Assembly: GCF_030247195.1 (NCBI RefSeq)
Contig: NC_080672.1
Span: 6,200,001 to 6,264,000, forward strand
Reading direction: 5' to 3'
Origin: Topomyia yanbarensis
Lineage: Eukaryota > Arthropoda > Insecta > Diptera > Culicidae
DNA: 64,000 nt
Within the stretch, counting starts at the first letter, position 1; every line of letters begins with the position of its first letter. Made by a program: the position numbers and the translations under genes. The notes beneath the pieces are model-generated. The model did not search any database and was not told the DNA's origin. It saw only the letters and a program-made list of their open reading frames with translations. Below are positions 44,798 through 55,173 of this stretch, piece after piece.

Positions 44798-45850
44798 GTG
44801 CAATCAACTCGGCACAAATTGATGCAGTTTACACGGACCTCAAATGCTGACTATCGAATATTATTAACCAAAATGTTACGGCTGGGTGCATCACGGAATT
44901 TTGTTAAATGGCTGAATTCTTACATGAGTGACAGAGTCCTACGTGTGCAGCTTGGCTCTTGTGTTTCCTCTCAATTTACGAACAAATCCCTCAATATGGG
45001 ACCCCTACTGTTTGTATTATTTTTCAACGATGCTACTTTGCTGCTTGGTTTGGGGTGCGAACTGGTTTACGCCGATGATTTGAAATTGTACCTCGTAGTC
45101 CGATCTATCGACGACTGCATCCGTCTTCAAGAGCTTCTGGATGCATTTGCAAACTGGTGTCGTAGAAATTGGCTAATTATTAGCGTTGCAAAATGCCAAG
45201 TCATAACTTTTCACCGCATGTTCAGTCCGATACGTTACGACTACCAAATCGATGGGCAAAGGCTCACTAGAGTTGACCTCGGGGTTTTGTTGAATACGAA
45301 GCTAACATTCAATCAGCATCGCTCAGCTTTAATCTCTAAAGCAACCCGACAACTCGGCTTCATTTCTAAAATCGGCCGAGATTTCAAGGACCCGCATTGT
45401 ATGAAGGCGTTATATTGTTAGCTGGATCGCCCACTTCTGGAAAATGCTTCTTTGATTTGGAGTCCCCTTCAGTTTACACGGAACTTACGGGTTGAACGGG
45501 TGCAGAAGAGATTTGTCCGACTCGCATTACGAGACCTTCCATGGCGGAATCCTCTAGACCTTCCACCGTACCCTGCTCGATGTCGTTTGATCGGTCTCGA
45601 CGCAGACAGCTTCAGCAAGTAGTATTCGTAGCAAAGCTTCTTAACGCTGAAATTGACTCCCCGAAGATTCTGTCCCTTCTTGATTTTCGTGCCTCGCAAC
45701 GTTCTCTACGCTCATTTGGCTTACTACATCCTAGATTCCACCGTACGACGTTTGGATTCAACGAACCGATAACCGCATGTATTCGAACTTTCTCTACGGT
45801 CGAGGATTTGTTCGAGTTTGGTGAACCATTGCACAAGTTCGCATAGAAAG
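44798..45850 (+). pseudogene. Jockey-clade reverse transcriptase, catalytic and C-terminal part
   Basis: From AQIDAVYTDLKC (44,809) the frame contains LRLGASRNFVKWLNSYMSDR, the catalytic box LVYADDLKLY, the thumb-like ANWCRRNWLIISVAKCQ, then GVLLNTKLTF. A stop at 45,419 and a frameshift near 45,595 separate it from the usual C-terminal tail (FVAKLLNAEIDSPKILSLLD, TVEDLFEFGEPLHKF), which ends at 45,845. The first YTDLKC block is also shifted. A (AAT)n tail follows at 45,925-45,952. Dead copy. Confidence 0.85.
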
Positions 45851-45980
45851 TTTCGCAGTCTGCTATTTTTATGTCTTGACTCCTGCTATTCATTAAACTA
45901 TTTTTTTGTCAGATGAATTATTTTAATAAATAATAAATAAATAATAAATAACGCTCTATGGTGAATGACCCACAGAGGTT

Positions 45981-46186
45981 AAGGTTGGACAGAGAAAGCG
46001 CAAAATTCACAAACGAAAAAAGCAGTTTTTTTCCACACCGTATGTCAGATCTTCATAAAAATCAATCAGCATATGTAGAATGTTGTTACAGTACTGCTGA
46101 TTGATTTTTATGAAGATCTGACATACGGTGTGAAAAAAAAACTGATTTTTTCTTTTGTGAATTTTACCCTTTATCTGTCCAACCTT
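45981..46186. mobile_element. Foldback MITE, 206 bp
   Basis: AAGGTTGGACAGAGAAAG at the left pairs with CTTTATCTGTCCAACCTT at the right, and CACACCGTATGTCAGATCTT pairs with its exact inverse. Arms are about 85 bp with few mismatches around a loop near 46,075-46,100. The two outer edges also carry SINE-tail words (GAATGACC...GGTTAA on the left, TTAAAGCCACAAAC on the right), so it seems inserted in a SINE tail. Confidence 0.85.
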
Positions 46187-46741
46187 AAAGCCACAAACAA
46201 ATAAACAACAACAACAACAAATAACGCAGATATACCAAAATTTCAACTTTCACCGATAATTGAAACTGTTCCTGACAGCATTACTCCAGTGGAATAGAAT
46301 TACACTAATTAGAATAATTATTATGACTATTAGTGCTCAAATAAATTGCAATAGCCACAGTACGGCAATAGTTATTGACATTCCGTGTTTCTGTTAGCAA
46401 ATCTTCCACAACTCGAAAGTGGCTGTTTCAAAACGTTGTAATTTCTAAACAACATGGCCACGGAGGGATTAACAATTTCAGTCATTTTTAAGCAATAATA
46501 GCATACTTTAGATATTTTGGTTAATTGATATTTCTTTTTGTGTGAAACAAGCACATGTTATTTGAATAAAAGTAATTTATTTATTGATTAAACTAAATCA
46601 TTTAATTTGAATCAAGGACTCAATTTATTTTGGGTTTATATTTCTCTCGATTGTACTATATAGTAACAAAATATATTTTGTAGCCATATATTTTTGAGCA
46701 TTCAATCTAGTACTATTGTGCTCATCACAAAACATCTTTTA

Positions 46742-47500
46742 AGGGGTCATTCATAAATGACGTAGCATTGTAGGGGGTAGGGGGTATACTAAATTTGTGA
46801 CGAAGTGTGGCGAGGGGGAGGTTAGGGTCAGAAGCCGTGCGACGTAGCATTAAGTTTAATTTGTTGACAGGTTTCAAAACCTATTAATTAGAGAAACCAT
46901 TTAATATTCCTCCATTCCTAAGAAAAATAAATGTAATTACACAAGTTACTTTTCACGCGGTTTCTCATGTGGTAAGTTTTTCGATTTGGGCTAGCAAAAA
47001 AACGAAAAGATTTTGAATGCGGATTTAACTTGCTTCATTAGTTAGTTGATCTCTCTAGCTAGTAGACTTAGTTTGTTAGCTGAAGTAAAATTTCTCTTTG
47101 CTTTCGGAATCAACCAAACAACGTTTAGTAATTTAGTTGCAGAATGCTTCTTAGAATCATTGGCAGCTGCAGGATTGTGAACTAAGAGAGCTCCTCTTTA
47201 CATATAGAATTCAAAACAAAACTGAAATAGGCTTATTTTGTACGCAATTTACTGTTGGAATGAAAATGTTGATAAAAGCCGTCTAAAATTTTGAAAGGGC
47301 ATTTAAAGGAGTTGTAAAAATATGGAAATAACAAAAACAATTTTTTTTCATTCCTGGCCGCGTTGTGGAGGGATTTAGAAATGCTACGTTATTTGCAAGG
47401 GGAAGGTTAGAATTTTGTGACGAAATGCCCTCGTAGCCCTCGCAGGGAGGGAGGGGTCGAAAATCGCTGAAAAAAGCTACGTCATTTGTGTACGGCCCCT
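46742..47500. mobile_element. PIF/Harbinger-like MITE, 759 bp
   Basis: Left end AGGGGTCATTCATAAATGAC, right end inverse of AGGGGCCGTACACAAATGAC, about 25 bp of TIR. The tips read TTAAGGGG and CCCCTAAG, so a 3-bp TAA target duplication is consistent with PIF/Harbinger. Sub-terminal GTAGGGGG and GGGGAAGG runs are shared with the fragment at 26,641. Confidence 0.78.
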
Positions 47501-48670
47501 AAGAGGATATGACTACAACCTTTATTTTAACTAATACTACGTTCACACTACAGAGTTAAAATATGTTATAATAATTAGCAACAAGAAAAATGTCGTCGAG
47601 ATAGCGTTAAAACACGTTTTAACTCGTAATGTGAATGTAGTATAAAGATACATATCAATAAGTTAGCAGTATTCACAAAATTAGTTCAAGTTTCAAGATT
47701 TTTTTAAATTCACTTCACTTTTTCAATAAGTTAAATAAATCTAAAGATATTACTATTAAGTATTGTTTTTTTTTCGTATGAGTATCTTCATTTTTTTTTC
47801 AATCTCTACCCACATCTATTATTTTCAATTAAAATTGCGGGCCCCCAAAATTGTCCCGGGCCCCGAGGCAATTGCCCCTCCCCCTCTCGTCGAGCCTGTC
47901 GTCGGCTCTACATTGTGTACAGGTAAAAGGGATTATATACATTTTTCATTAAAAAAAGTAATCGAAAACGATTGTTTTGCTATATTTGAAAGTAACACTA
48001 TTTTAAAATTTTTATACACATCCGCGCTCGAGGCGAATGGCCCTCGAGGTTAAAGCCTTAATAAATGGAACAAACAAACAAACATATCCGCGCAATACAT
48101 CGAAAGTAACACCATTTCAAAGCGCGTTTCGTCTATCAAAACCAGTGATAGTTTGTAACCCCGATTTGCCCGACCAGAAGCACATAACAAGAGTACTGGG
48201 CTCGATCATTGCTGAGCTGATGTTTGTTATTGCCCCGTCAGCAGTTGGTTTAACAATCGGCTACGGTTTAGCATACCACGACTGTATACCGGCTTTGGTC
48301 GTAACAGGTGCAATTTCCTCAACAGCCTCTGTGCAGGGTTTTCCGGGGTGTAGCGTCTGATCACAGTATTGGCACGTAGGAAACTACCCTACTTGACACT
48401 TTTCTCTCTAAAAGGTATGTAACCCCTAAAGGGGTTACACCACTGTAGAGCACAAAAAATAGTATTATATCGAGAATTTTTCTTGACGCAATAAAGAGTT
48501 GAAGCGAGATCTTGTTTAATGGGATTTAGAACATAAGTACTGAATCACACAAAATAATTTTTTCGAACAATTTAATTACAAGATGGCGGCTGTGCAGCAC
48601 TTTCCCCCTTGCGCGTTTTTTTGGAAGGGGTCCACGGCCGGAAATCTATCTCTCGTAATGACCTAGAGCC
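47501..48670. other. Repeat-derived sequence, no gene recognised
   Basis: A GC-rich island at 47,837-47,925 (GCGGGCCCCCAAAATTGTCC, GGGCCCCGAGGCAATTGCCC) looks like the end of a TIR element. At 48,028-48,075 a SINE tail (GGCGAATGGCCCTCGAGGTT, AATAAATGGAACAAAC) is present. A frame at 48,037-48,360 is open but unrecognised. Confidence 0.4.
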
Positions 48671-48816
48671 AAAAACTTAATGGCATTTTCGTTTTTGACA
48701 GTGCACTACACCGGTGTAGTCGGTGCTACACTCAAACTTGGGTGTAATCAATCTATCTCTTTCTTTGCACTACACCGGTGTAGCACCAAGAAAAAACGAA
48801 AACGCCGTAAGTTTTT
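48671..48816. mobile_element. 146-bp MITE with CACTACACCGGTGTAG palindromes
   Basis: Terminal inverted repeats AAAAACTTAATGGCATTTTC and GAAAACGCCGTAAGTTTTT, about 24 bp. Inside, the self-palindrome CTACACCGGTGTAG occurs twice (48,705 and 48,770) and a GTGCTACACTC/GGGTGTAATC pair sits between. Confidence 0.78.
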
Positions 48817-49129
48817 CTGATTCCTTATGTCAATAGCAAGCGACGCATGATTTTTAGATATTTTGATTTTACGCGAAATGGCGTGAGTGAAAAAAACCAA
48901 AATTTCAAAAGCGACCAAAAATCATTTGTTCGAATTACTTTTCCGGCCAGCTCAAAAAAATGGTTTTGAGAAAAACGCGGGTAAAGTTTTCAGTGCACAC
49001 GGGATATACATAAAAGGCGTTGCGGCAGAATTATACATTTATGTATTGTTTTCGTCTTCCATGTTTTGGGATATCATTTTTAACATCCTAAAGCACATTT
49101 TAGACTAATTAATAGAAAAATGATGGCTT

Positions 49130-49502
49130 TGCCTTTCTCATATAGAAAGGTTATGCAATCACTCTAAAAATCGTCAACGTAATCCCGTAATTTTTTTGAC
49201 CTATAAAGGCTTAGGTAGGGGTATGCGATCAGAGGTTGCTACTTTAAATTTAATACAAATTTAAAATTTCTTAACAAGTTGAAAATTTTCGGCACCCACC
49301 GGATCTTCCTCATTGATCCGCCGCCGATTTTAAGCGATGTTTCAGTGTCGACACATAGTATCTCAAGAACTTGCCTGTTGATCCATTGTATATATGTGCA
49401 AATCGTACTGAATATGTAATATGCATTTCCATCATTGTATCCAGCCATGGAATCGTAGTTTGGAAAAACGAGAAAGGCACAATTGCACCACTAGGTGGAT
49501 TG
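49130..49502. mobile_element. Complete TGCCTTTCTC-family element, 373 bp
   Basis: Begins TGCCTTTCTCATATAGAAAG and ends GAGAAAGGCACAATTGCACC then ACTAGGTGGATT. The tips form a 10-bp inverted repeat (TGCCTTTCTC / GAGAAAGGCA). A complete short copy; compare the expanded block at 56,031. Confidence 0.78.
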
Positions 49503-50308
49503 AAACAGGTTTTTTAGGATAGCTTCGCTATCGTCTGACACGCGGTTTTTTTCTCCACAATTCGAAAATTTGGCAACATGGTTGAGTGTCAAAAAAGCTG
49601 TATATTTTTTGAAAATCCAAAATTGAAGAAAGCTTGTGTCAGACGATAGTTGTTCGTTTTTCGAACATTGTAAGTTGTTGCAAGTAGATTGATGAATTTT
49701 TCTCTGAGATATCTTGCCAACCAGTTGAAAATGGGACATATGGCGAACGCCTTCCGAGGCCAATTAAAGGGGACAGCGCGCAGCCATGTTTAAAGTTACA
49801 GGTACACTAAACTAACGCATATTCCGTTATAACCTTTTAGGAGTTTATTTATAACATACTTTAGAGGTTAAAAAAATGAAATTTTTTTTATGATTTTGAA
49901 ATATCATTTGAACAGGATTCCCTCCTTATCGTTTGCTTCGAGATCTTGGCTGTGGTTAAGATAAGTTGGCGAATGTTTCTTATGCCGTAATTATAAAATT
50001 GTACCAGCTGTAAAATATAACGAATAATCTGCAATGGGACAATTTCACAATCCACAATTACTAATTATTTGACAACTACAAGAACACGTTGTCATCGCTT
50101 GTAAGACGATTTATTTTCTTTCTTAAATTATTTACTATTTACATTGGCAAAGGTTAATAACTAATAAACCTAAACGACAGCCTATCACAATTTCTCTTTG
50201 TGTTTAGTTTTTTATGTTGCTTATCCCGCAAGCTGTAAAATTAAAAAAAATTAACAGCGATCGACACAATTCCACACTCTTTCTGAGCAGTTACACTGGT
50301 AATCTTTT
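49503..50308. other. Downstream of Six4, no gene recognised
   Basis: An inverted pair CTATCGTCTGACAC / GTGTCAGACGATAG at about 49,526 and 49,637 suggests a small TIR element. The part next to 50,308 is the Six4 3' UTR; a poly(A) signal was not clear. Confidence 0.4.
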
Positions 50309-50435
50309 CTATTGTACCGCATACATATCACTTGTATGATACGCATGTCCCCCATAATTGGAAACATTGAATAATCTTTGGTAGTTTCCATCCATTTGAG
50401 CCGCTGTAACTGGAAGTATGGGCATCATCATATCT
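50309..50435 (-). CDS. Six4: Six4 homeobox protein, last coding exon
   Basis: Reading the minus strand, acceptor TATCTTTCCAG, then a frame beginning in phase 2 that joins CC + A (Pro) and reads DMMMPILPVTAAQMDGNY, then a tail with LFNVSNYGGHAYHTSDMYAV and a TAG stop at 50,309-50,311. This is a short C-terminus, 41 residues after the homeodomain exon. It is tied to the homeodomain exon by phase and by lying in the right direction with no other acceptor of equal quality. Confidence 0.75.
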
Positions 50436-51098
50436 CTGGAAAGATACAAAAATATGAGAAATATTTGTCGACAATGAACAGCAAACGAATATTCAGGACA
50501 CAGTGAAAATTTTATTTCCTAATATCTACAACAAAACTAGCAACAGTTTTTATTTGGTGCATATTATAAAACATTGCATTAAGGGGGAGGGGGGGGGGAG
50601 GTGTGGTTAAGGGTTTCAGCGTAAAACAAATCAGTTTTTTTGTCAATTTTTTTTAGAAAGATGAGTGAAGCGAATAGATCGAAACTTTTGTACATTAAAC
50701 TACATCATTTCAATAACATCCTGTAATTTTTTCATGCAAAAATTTCTACAAGCGCTTCGGTAGCGATAATTTTTGTGGAACGTGTCTGGAAAAACACGAT
50801 TTGCGGTGTTCACTGTCATTCAAAAACTACTTGACCGATTTATTTCAAACTTTGCGTACACATTCTATGTTAAAAATACCTAACCCCTACGTTGAGTTTT
50901 TGCGATAATTTTTCAATAAAGGGGACTTTCTACTCATAAAACGGCGGAATTTGTCTTGAAAATAGCAAAGCCGTTATAAACTTGAAAACCAGTTGAAACA
51001 TGACTGAGCAATTGGTTAGTGCGCAAAGTTACCTAAAAGGTTTTTAAACATTTACTGGTTAATTGGAGGACACTTTAACAAAAGCGACTTAGTGGAAT

Positions 51099-51446
51099 GT
51101 GACCTAGTGTATATTGAAGATCTAGTTAAATACAATACAAAATTATGATTGAAAAATTCCTCCAATTAAACACTTTAACCGTTGTCTTCCGTAATATTCC
51201 ACTATGATGAACAAAATGCAAAATTGCACTTTTCTGTTACAGATACGTATTTCGGCTACGACTTGCATACAATACACTGAAGAAGGCTGCAAGTCGTAGC
51301 CGAAATACGTATCTGTAACAGAAAAGTGCAATTTTGCATTTTGTTCATCATAGTGGAATTAAAACGGAAGACAACGGTTAAAGTGTTTAATTGGAGGAAT
51401 TTTTCAATCATAATTTTGTATAGATCTTCAATATACACTAGGTCAC
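51099..51446. mobile_element. 348-bp near-perfect palindrome in the Six4 intron
   Basis: GTGACCTAGTGTATATTGAA at the left pairs with the right end over the whole length; the centre reads CGACTTGCA, a 20-base loop, TGCAAGTCG. Arms are about 160 bp with a few small gaps. A foldback-type MITE with no coding capacity. Confidence 0.9.
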
Positions 51447-51833
51447 TCGAAAAGTATATAAGCAATATTCATTTTATAAAAAAGGCATAACTTTGTCAAT
51501 TGTCATCCGATTTATACGCGTAACCCAACACTGTTTTTAATATGCTATCTATCATAGATATTTTTCGCTTAATTTTTAAACAACAAAATATACGTGTCCA
51601 CAGATATGTTTAATTTCTTTCCATAGCAAAAGAAGCATATGTATTCTGCAAAGAATCACTGCAGCACCGTGTTATCAATTTTAGTATTTTTTCCATTTTC
51701 TAATTTGGTTAAATCGTCCCATTTATCGTGATGATATTGTACGATAAATAAAACTTAACCCTTAAGTGCATGCCATTTTGCAACATATCGAATTTTGTGA
51801 TATAAAGCCCAAACAAGAGGTATAGATCGTATC

Positions 51834-52115
51834 CATTCCGAAAAATGAGTACCAAAGAAAAATGAAATTCATGCATTTAAGGGTTAATTGATGATTTTGA
51901 AAAGTCCGTTACCGTTAGCTTCGTAATTATAAAACGATTTGAATGTTTTACTTTATTTTAATGTACATGTTGATATATAACAAAAATTCATTCCGAAAAA
52001 TGAGTACCAAAGAAGGGTTAAGGGTTAATTGATGATTTTACCGTTAGCTTCGTAATTATAAAACGATTTTAATGTTTACTTTATTTTAATGTACATGTTG
52101 ATATTTAACAAAAAT
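51834..52115. repeat. Tandem duplication, about 150-bp unit
   Basis: ATTCCGAAAAATGAGTACCA is at 51,834 and 51,990; GGGTTAATTGATGATTTT and CGTTAGCTTCGTAATTATAA recur at 51,884-51,930 and 52,021-52,060. The second unit lacks a few bases. Confidence 0.75.
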
Positions 52116-52190
52116 CTTGACAAAAACTCCAAGCATTTTTGTTCTGTAAAAAATAATACCTGTTACGCAACCAGCTACACTTTCATATAA

Positions 52191-52258
52191 TTGTGTCAAG
52201 TTTTTAATACGTCAAAGATCTGATCTATTATCTTTGACGTATTAAAAACTTGACACAA
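52191..52258. repeat. Perfect 28-bp-arm hairpin in the Six4 intron
   Basis: TTGTGTCAAGTTTTTAATAC continuing to GTCAAAGA, a 12-base loop TCTGATCTATTA, then the exact inverse ending CTTGACACAA. No mismatch is visible. Confidence 0.9.
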
Positions 52259-52691
52259 TTTACCAAACCGTAATTTGCGAAGTGCCGAGATATAACCGTG
52301 CTCCGTTTTATTTTACATGAAAGATGTAGGTTTCAACAAGCAAAACAAACGCCATATGCGGAGTAAAATTGCGTGATTTTAGAAATTCAACGTCATGTGA
52401 AATTAAAATCAAACGTAAAGTTATGTCAAACCTAAAAGCTAGTTTCACACTATTGCGAGTTTTTATTTCGTAGTTAGGGGTACCACTGGTAACACAGTGA
52501 CATTTCTCGAAAATCATTCTCGCACGAAGAGTGAGAAGGATGGTGTATAAACTTCGAGGCCAGTGGTGACCCTAGTCTTACACAATTATTCACACTGTGC
52601 ATGAATATATTTAGTGTAACAAGGAAAGTGATATGCTTGAGTTGTAAACCTTATTAGAAACACGTGTTGCATATGACGCTAAAATACTCAC

Positions 52692-53340
52692 GGCCTTGCT
52701 TGTGGTGTCCTATCTCGTTGTCTCCGATTTTTAAACCAGTTGGACACTTGTGTCAGCGTGAGCCCTGTTTTCTTGGCAAGTGTTTTCTTCTCATCTGGCG
52801 TTGGGTATCGATTCCTAGTATAGCAATCTTTAAGGGCATTGCGACTCTTTTCTTTAAAGCAATACACTGTTTCTTCTCCGTCCCAGATTGTTTTTGGTAG
52901 AGGATACTTTTTGCGCAATCTGTACTTGTCAACAGCGCCAAGAGGTCTTCCTCTGACCTTTTCGGCCTCTCGGTAATGGGCCTTGAACCATAAATTCTGT
53001 AAAGCCGTGTGGTGTTTTGAAGAATATAAATGCGATTCTAACAATGCATATAGTTCATGAAATGATTCCTGATGGTATGCTACCATACATTTAGCCCGCA
53101 GTAAGCTTTCATTGGTGACGATCATCTCATGCTGGGGAATACTCCATAAAAAGGAAGCAAGCTTTTCTATGTCACCCTGTTGTTGCAGTGCCTCACACAT
53201 ACACTGTATCTGATCACCGCTGAAGCTTAAGAACTTTCGCTCTAAATCATTATTATTCGTTGAACATTGAACGCTTTGCATAAAAGCTGCACTATTATCG
53301 TTTTCCCTCGCATCAGGCTGGAGATCAGATGGCAATTTTC
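52692..53340 (-). CDS. Six4: Six4 homeobox protein, SIX-domain and homeodomain exon
   Basis: Encodes a DNA-binding regulator of mesoderm, gonad and muscle development in insects. The SIX domain begins [16 protein letters not shown] and continues with [34 protein letters not shown] and [19 protein letters not shown]. The homeodomain follows ([37 protein letters not shown]). [14 protein letters not shown], with CYKEKSR-type start [14 protein letters not shown], is the SIX4/5 class; SIX1/2/so has HNPYPSPREKRELAE instead. The exon ends GGCC|GTGAGT at 52,692. Its start at 53,340 is chosen because GATAG|GA makes the phase agree with the upstream exon. An alternative is that translation begins at the in-frame ATG near 53,347. 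Co-factor contact with Eya is known for the family. Confidence 0.92.
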
Positions 53341-53393
53341 CTATCATATACAATATTTTACCATACTGAGTAAGCAGAGTATTCAGAACGTAC

Positions 53394-53540
53394 CTGTATA
53401 GTAACCAACATCCGGTTGTGTTTGTACTTTTATGTGGTATACATTTTCACTATATTTTCGTTCATACTCCTTGTCGGTGAACTCTTGCAGCTTGTCCGAG
53501 AAAAACAACGTTTTTATTGCATTCCCAGGATCTCTATAAC
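53394..53540 (-). CDS. Six4: Six4, upstream exon (probable)
   Basis: Acceptor TATACTTTTCCAG, 147 bp, donor ACAG|GTACGT. Only one frame is open, reading [18 protein letters not shown] and [15 protein letters not shown], then [14 protein letters not shown]; the other two contain stops. It joins the SIX-domain exon only if the intron is 53 nt (53,341-53,393), short but within the possible range. It needs a further 5' exon (phase 1), not found in the window. The peptide has no known domain; it may be the variable N-terminus of the protein. Confidence 0.55.
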
Positions 53541-53790
53541 CTGGAAAAGTATAACAATTTTAATTTTGCTATATATTTTATAATATTTAATTACTACTAG
53601 TAGTAATTGTTTTTATATGCTGCTCGAGAAAAGAATTGACCCACTGAGAAGTTCAACAAAATAGGGTACTGAGCCTATTTTAGCCCTATTAGGAAGAGGG
53701 GCGCACTAGTTTTTAAATAGCTTTTAAATGAAACTATATTATCTATAATCTTTCTTAGAATAGAGTATCGCTTTTTTAAACATCTATACA
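53541..53790. other. Intron 5' of the Six4 upstream exon
   Basis: No exon with a matching phase-1 donor was recognised. AT-rich. Confidence 0.35.
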
Positions 53791-54009
53791 CTCAGGGTTT
53801 TTTACGCGGGGGATACAGGCCGCGTAAATGAAAACCGCGTAAATTTCAAAATCCGCGTAAATGAAGACCGCGTAAATTTAAGAATCCGCGTTGATGGAAC
53901 CTCGTTAATGGATACCGCGAAAATTCAAAAATCCGCGTAAATGAAAACCGCATAAATTTCAAAAACCGCGTAAATGAAAACTGCGTAAATTTCAAAATCC
54001 GCGTAAATA
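53791..54009. repeat. CCGCGTAAAT minisatellite-type element
   Basis: About seven imperfect units built from CCGCGTAAATGAAAACCGCG and CGTAAATTTCAAAATCCGCG (period about 33 bp), opened by CAGGGTTTTTTACGCGGGGG. It directly abuts the RNase H fragment at 54,016, so one has inserted into or captured the other. Confidence 0.85.
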
Positions 54010-54015
54010 CTCTGA

Positions 54016-54946
54016 ACTCAAATCGAAGAACTTAGCATTTCAAATGCTATCTACCTTCTATGGGTACCCGGTAATTCCGGTATTACTGGAAATGAATGGG
54101 CGGACGAATTGGCTAGAGCTGGCGCTGCGACTGATTTCGTTGGTCCAGAACCAGTTCTACCACTGTCAATAAGTTGGATAAAGCACAAGATTCGCTCTTG
54201 GGCTGCATTCGAACATGCCAACCATTGGCGTAGCTTGCAAACTTGCGGTCAAACAAAGGCTTTTCTGCCGGATGTGAGTCCGAAAATGTCAAGAAATTTG
54301 TTGCATTTTTCCAAGAACAACTGCAGTATTCTGGTCAGGGCACTGACTGGACATTGCAAACTCAATTATCACATGGCTACTATTCAGCGCGCTGAGTATT
54401 ATTCATGTGATCTTTGTGAATCCGATTACGGAACATCATATCATTTGATATGCAATTGCCCTGTATTAATGCAATTGCGCATCCGGATTTTTGGTTCTCC
54501 ATACATAGATGAACCTATGTACAGAGAGCTGAAATTTAAGGATATGCTTTTGTTCCTAACCCAGTGTGGCAAAGAGCTATAGTTTTTTTAGCCGTATTTG
54601 AATGACAATATCTCTTCGGGGGTTTTGTCGTTCTGTTATCTCAATATCCCCTCGGGGGTGTTGATATTTCCGTTCACTGTTTGAGTAGAGGTTCTAAATC
54701 CCTCCGGGGGTTGGAAGTTTTATTCCTGCTGTTGAAGCACCTGCAGATCGTTCAGCATCACTCCGAGGGTGCAGAATGCTCTGTTTTAATTGTTCTGTGT
54801 TGTTGTTTTCCTTACCCCTAACCTTACCACTTCCCCAATCCTTCCCATCAGGAAAATGATGAAAAGATGTTTCTTGGCAAGGCGCAAATCTCCGATCAAC
54901 ATGGGGAACGTGCCATTTGAGCCAGACGCTACTGATTCCTGAAATA
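54016..54946 (+). pseudogene. Non-LTR retrotransposon: RNase H end and 3' UTR
   Basis: The frame contains WVPGNSGITGNEWADELARA, the H/D-rich end of a Jockey/R1-type RNase H domain, then a C-terminal gag-less tail with CDLCESDYGTSYHLICNC (CxxC...H...C) and ends at TAG 54,580-54,582. The 3' UTR has GGGGGTTTTGTCGTTCTG and several CCTCxGGGGGT repeats. Only the 3' third of the element is present (5' truncation at about 54,009). The final 3' end carries the same words as the remnants at 3,308 and 26,390. Confidence 0.82.
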
Positions 54947-54951
54947 CTCTG

Positions 54952-55173
54952 CAGTGGCGGATCCAGGGTGAGGGACCTCTTGGTCCGGAACCCTCCCGAA
55001 AATTTTCAACTTGTTTGAATTTTATATTAGTTCCAAGCTCAAAATCTTTTCAAATCCAAATTTGACCACCAATACCGATTTTCATTAAATGAGGATTTTA
55101 CGGATTGTACAATGTTCATTTTAAAATCGAAAATTTGAACCCCTCCCGAATTTTTTTTCTGAATCCGCCCTTG
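54952..55173. mobile_element. GGATCC-family hAT-like MITE, 222 bp
   Basis: CAGTGGCGGATCCAGGG at the left, GAATCCGCCCTTG at the right. Flanks ATACTCTG and GTACTCTA match at 6 of 8 positions. It lies 6 bp after the 3' end of the retrotransposon relic. Confidence 0.75.

Noticed and set aside
48037..48360. Plus-strand 107-residue frame with a hydrophobic middle
   Set aside because: Its start lies in a SINE tail and no family was recognised.
53365..53393. 28-nt intron in Six4 using the TTACTCAG acceptor
   Set aside because: Too short for animal splicing and the resulting phase runs into a stop codon.
53318..53393. 74-nt intron in Six4 using the CTCCAG acceptor
   Set aside because: The best-looking acceptor, but the joined codon series gives an immediate stop.
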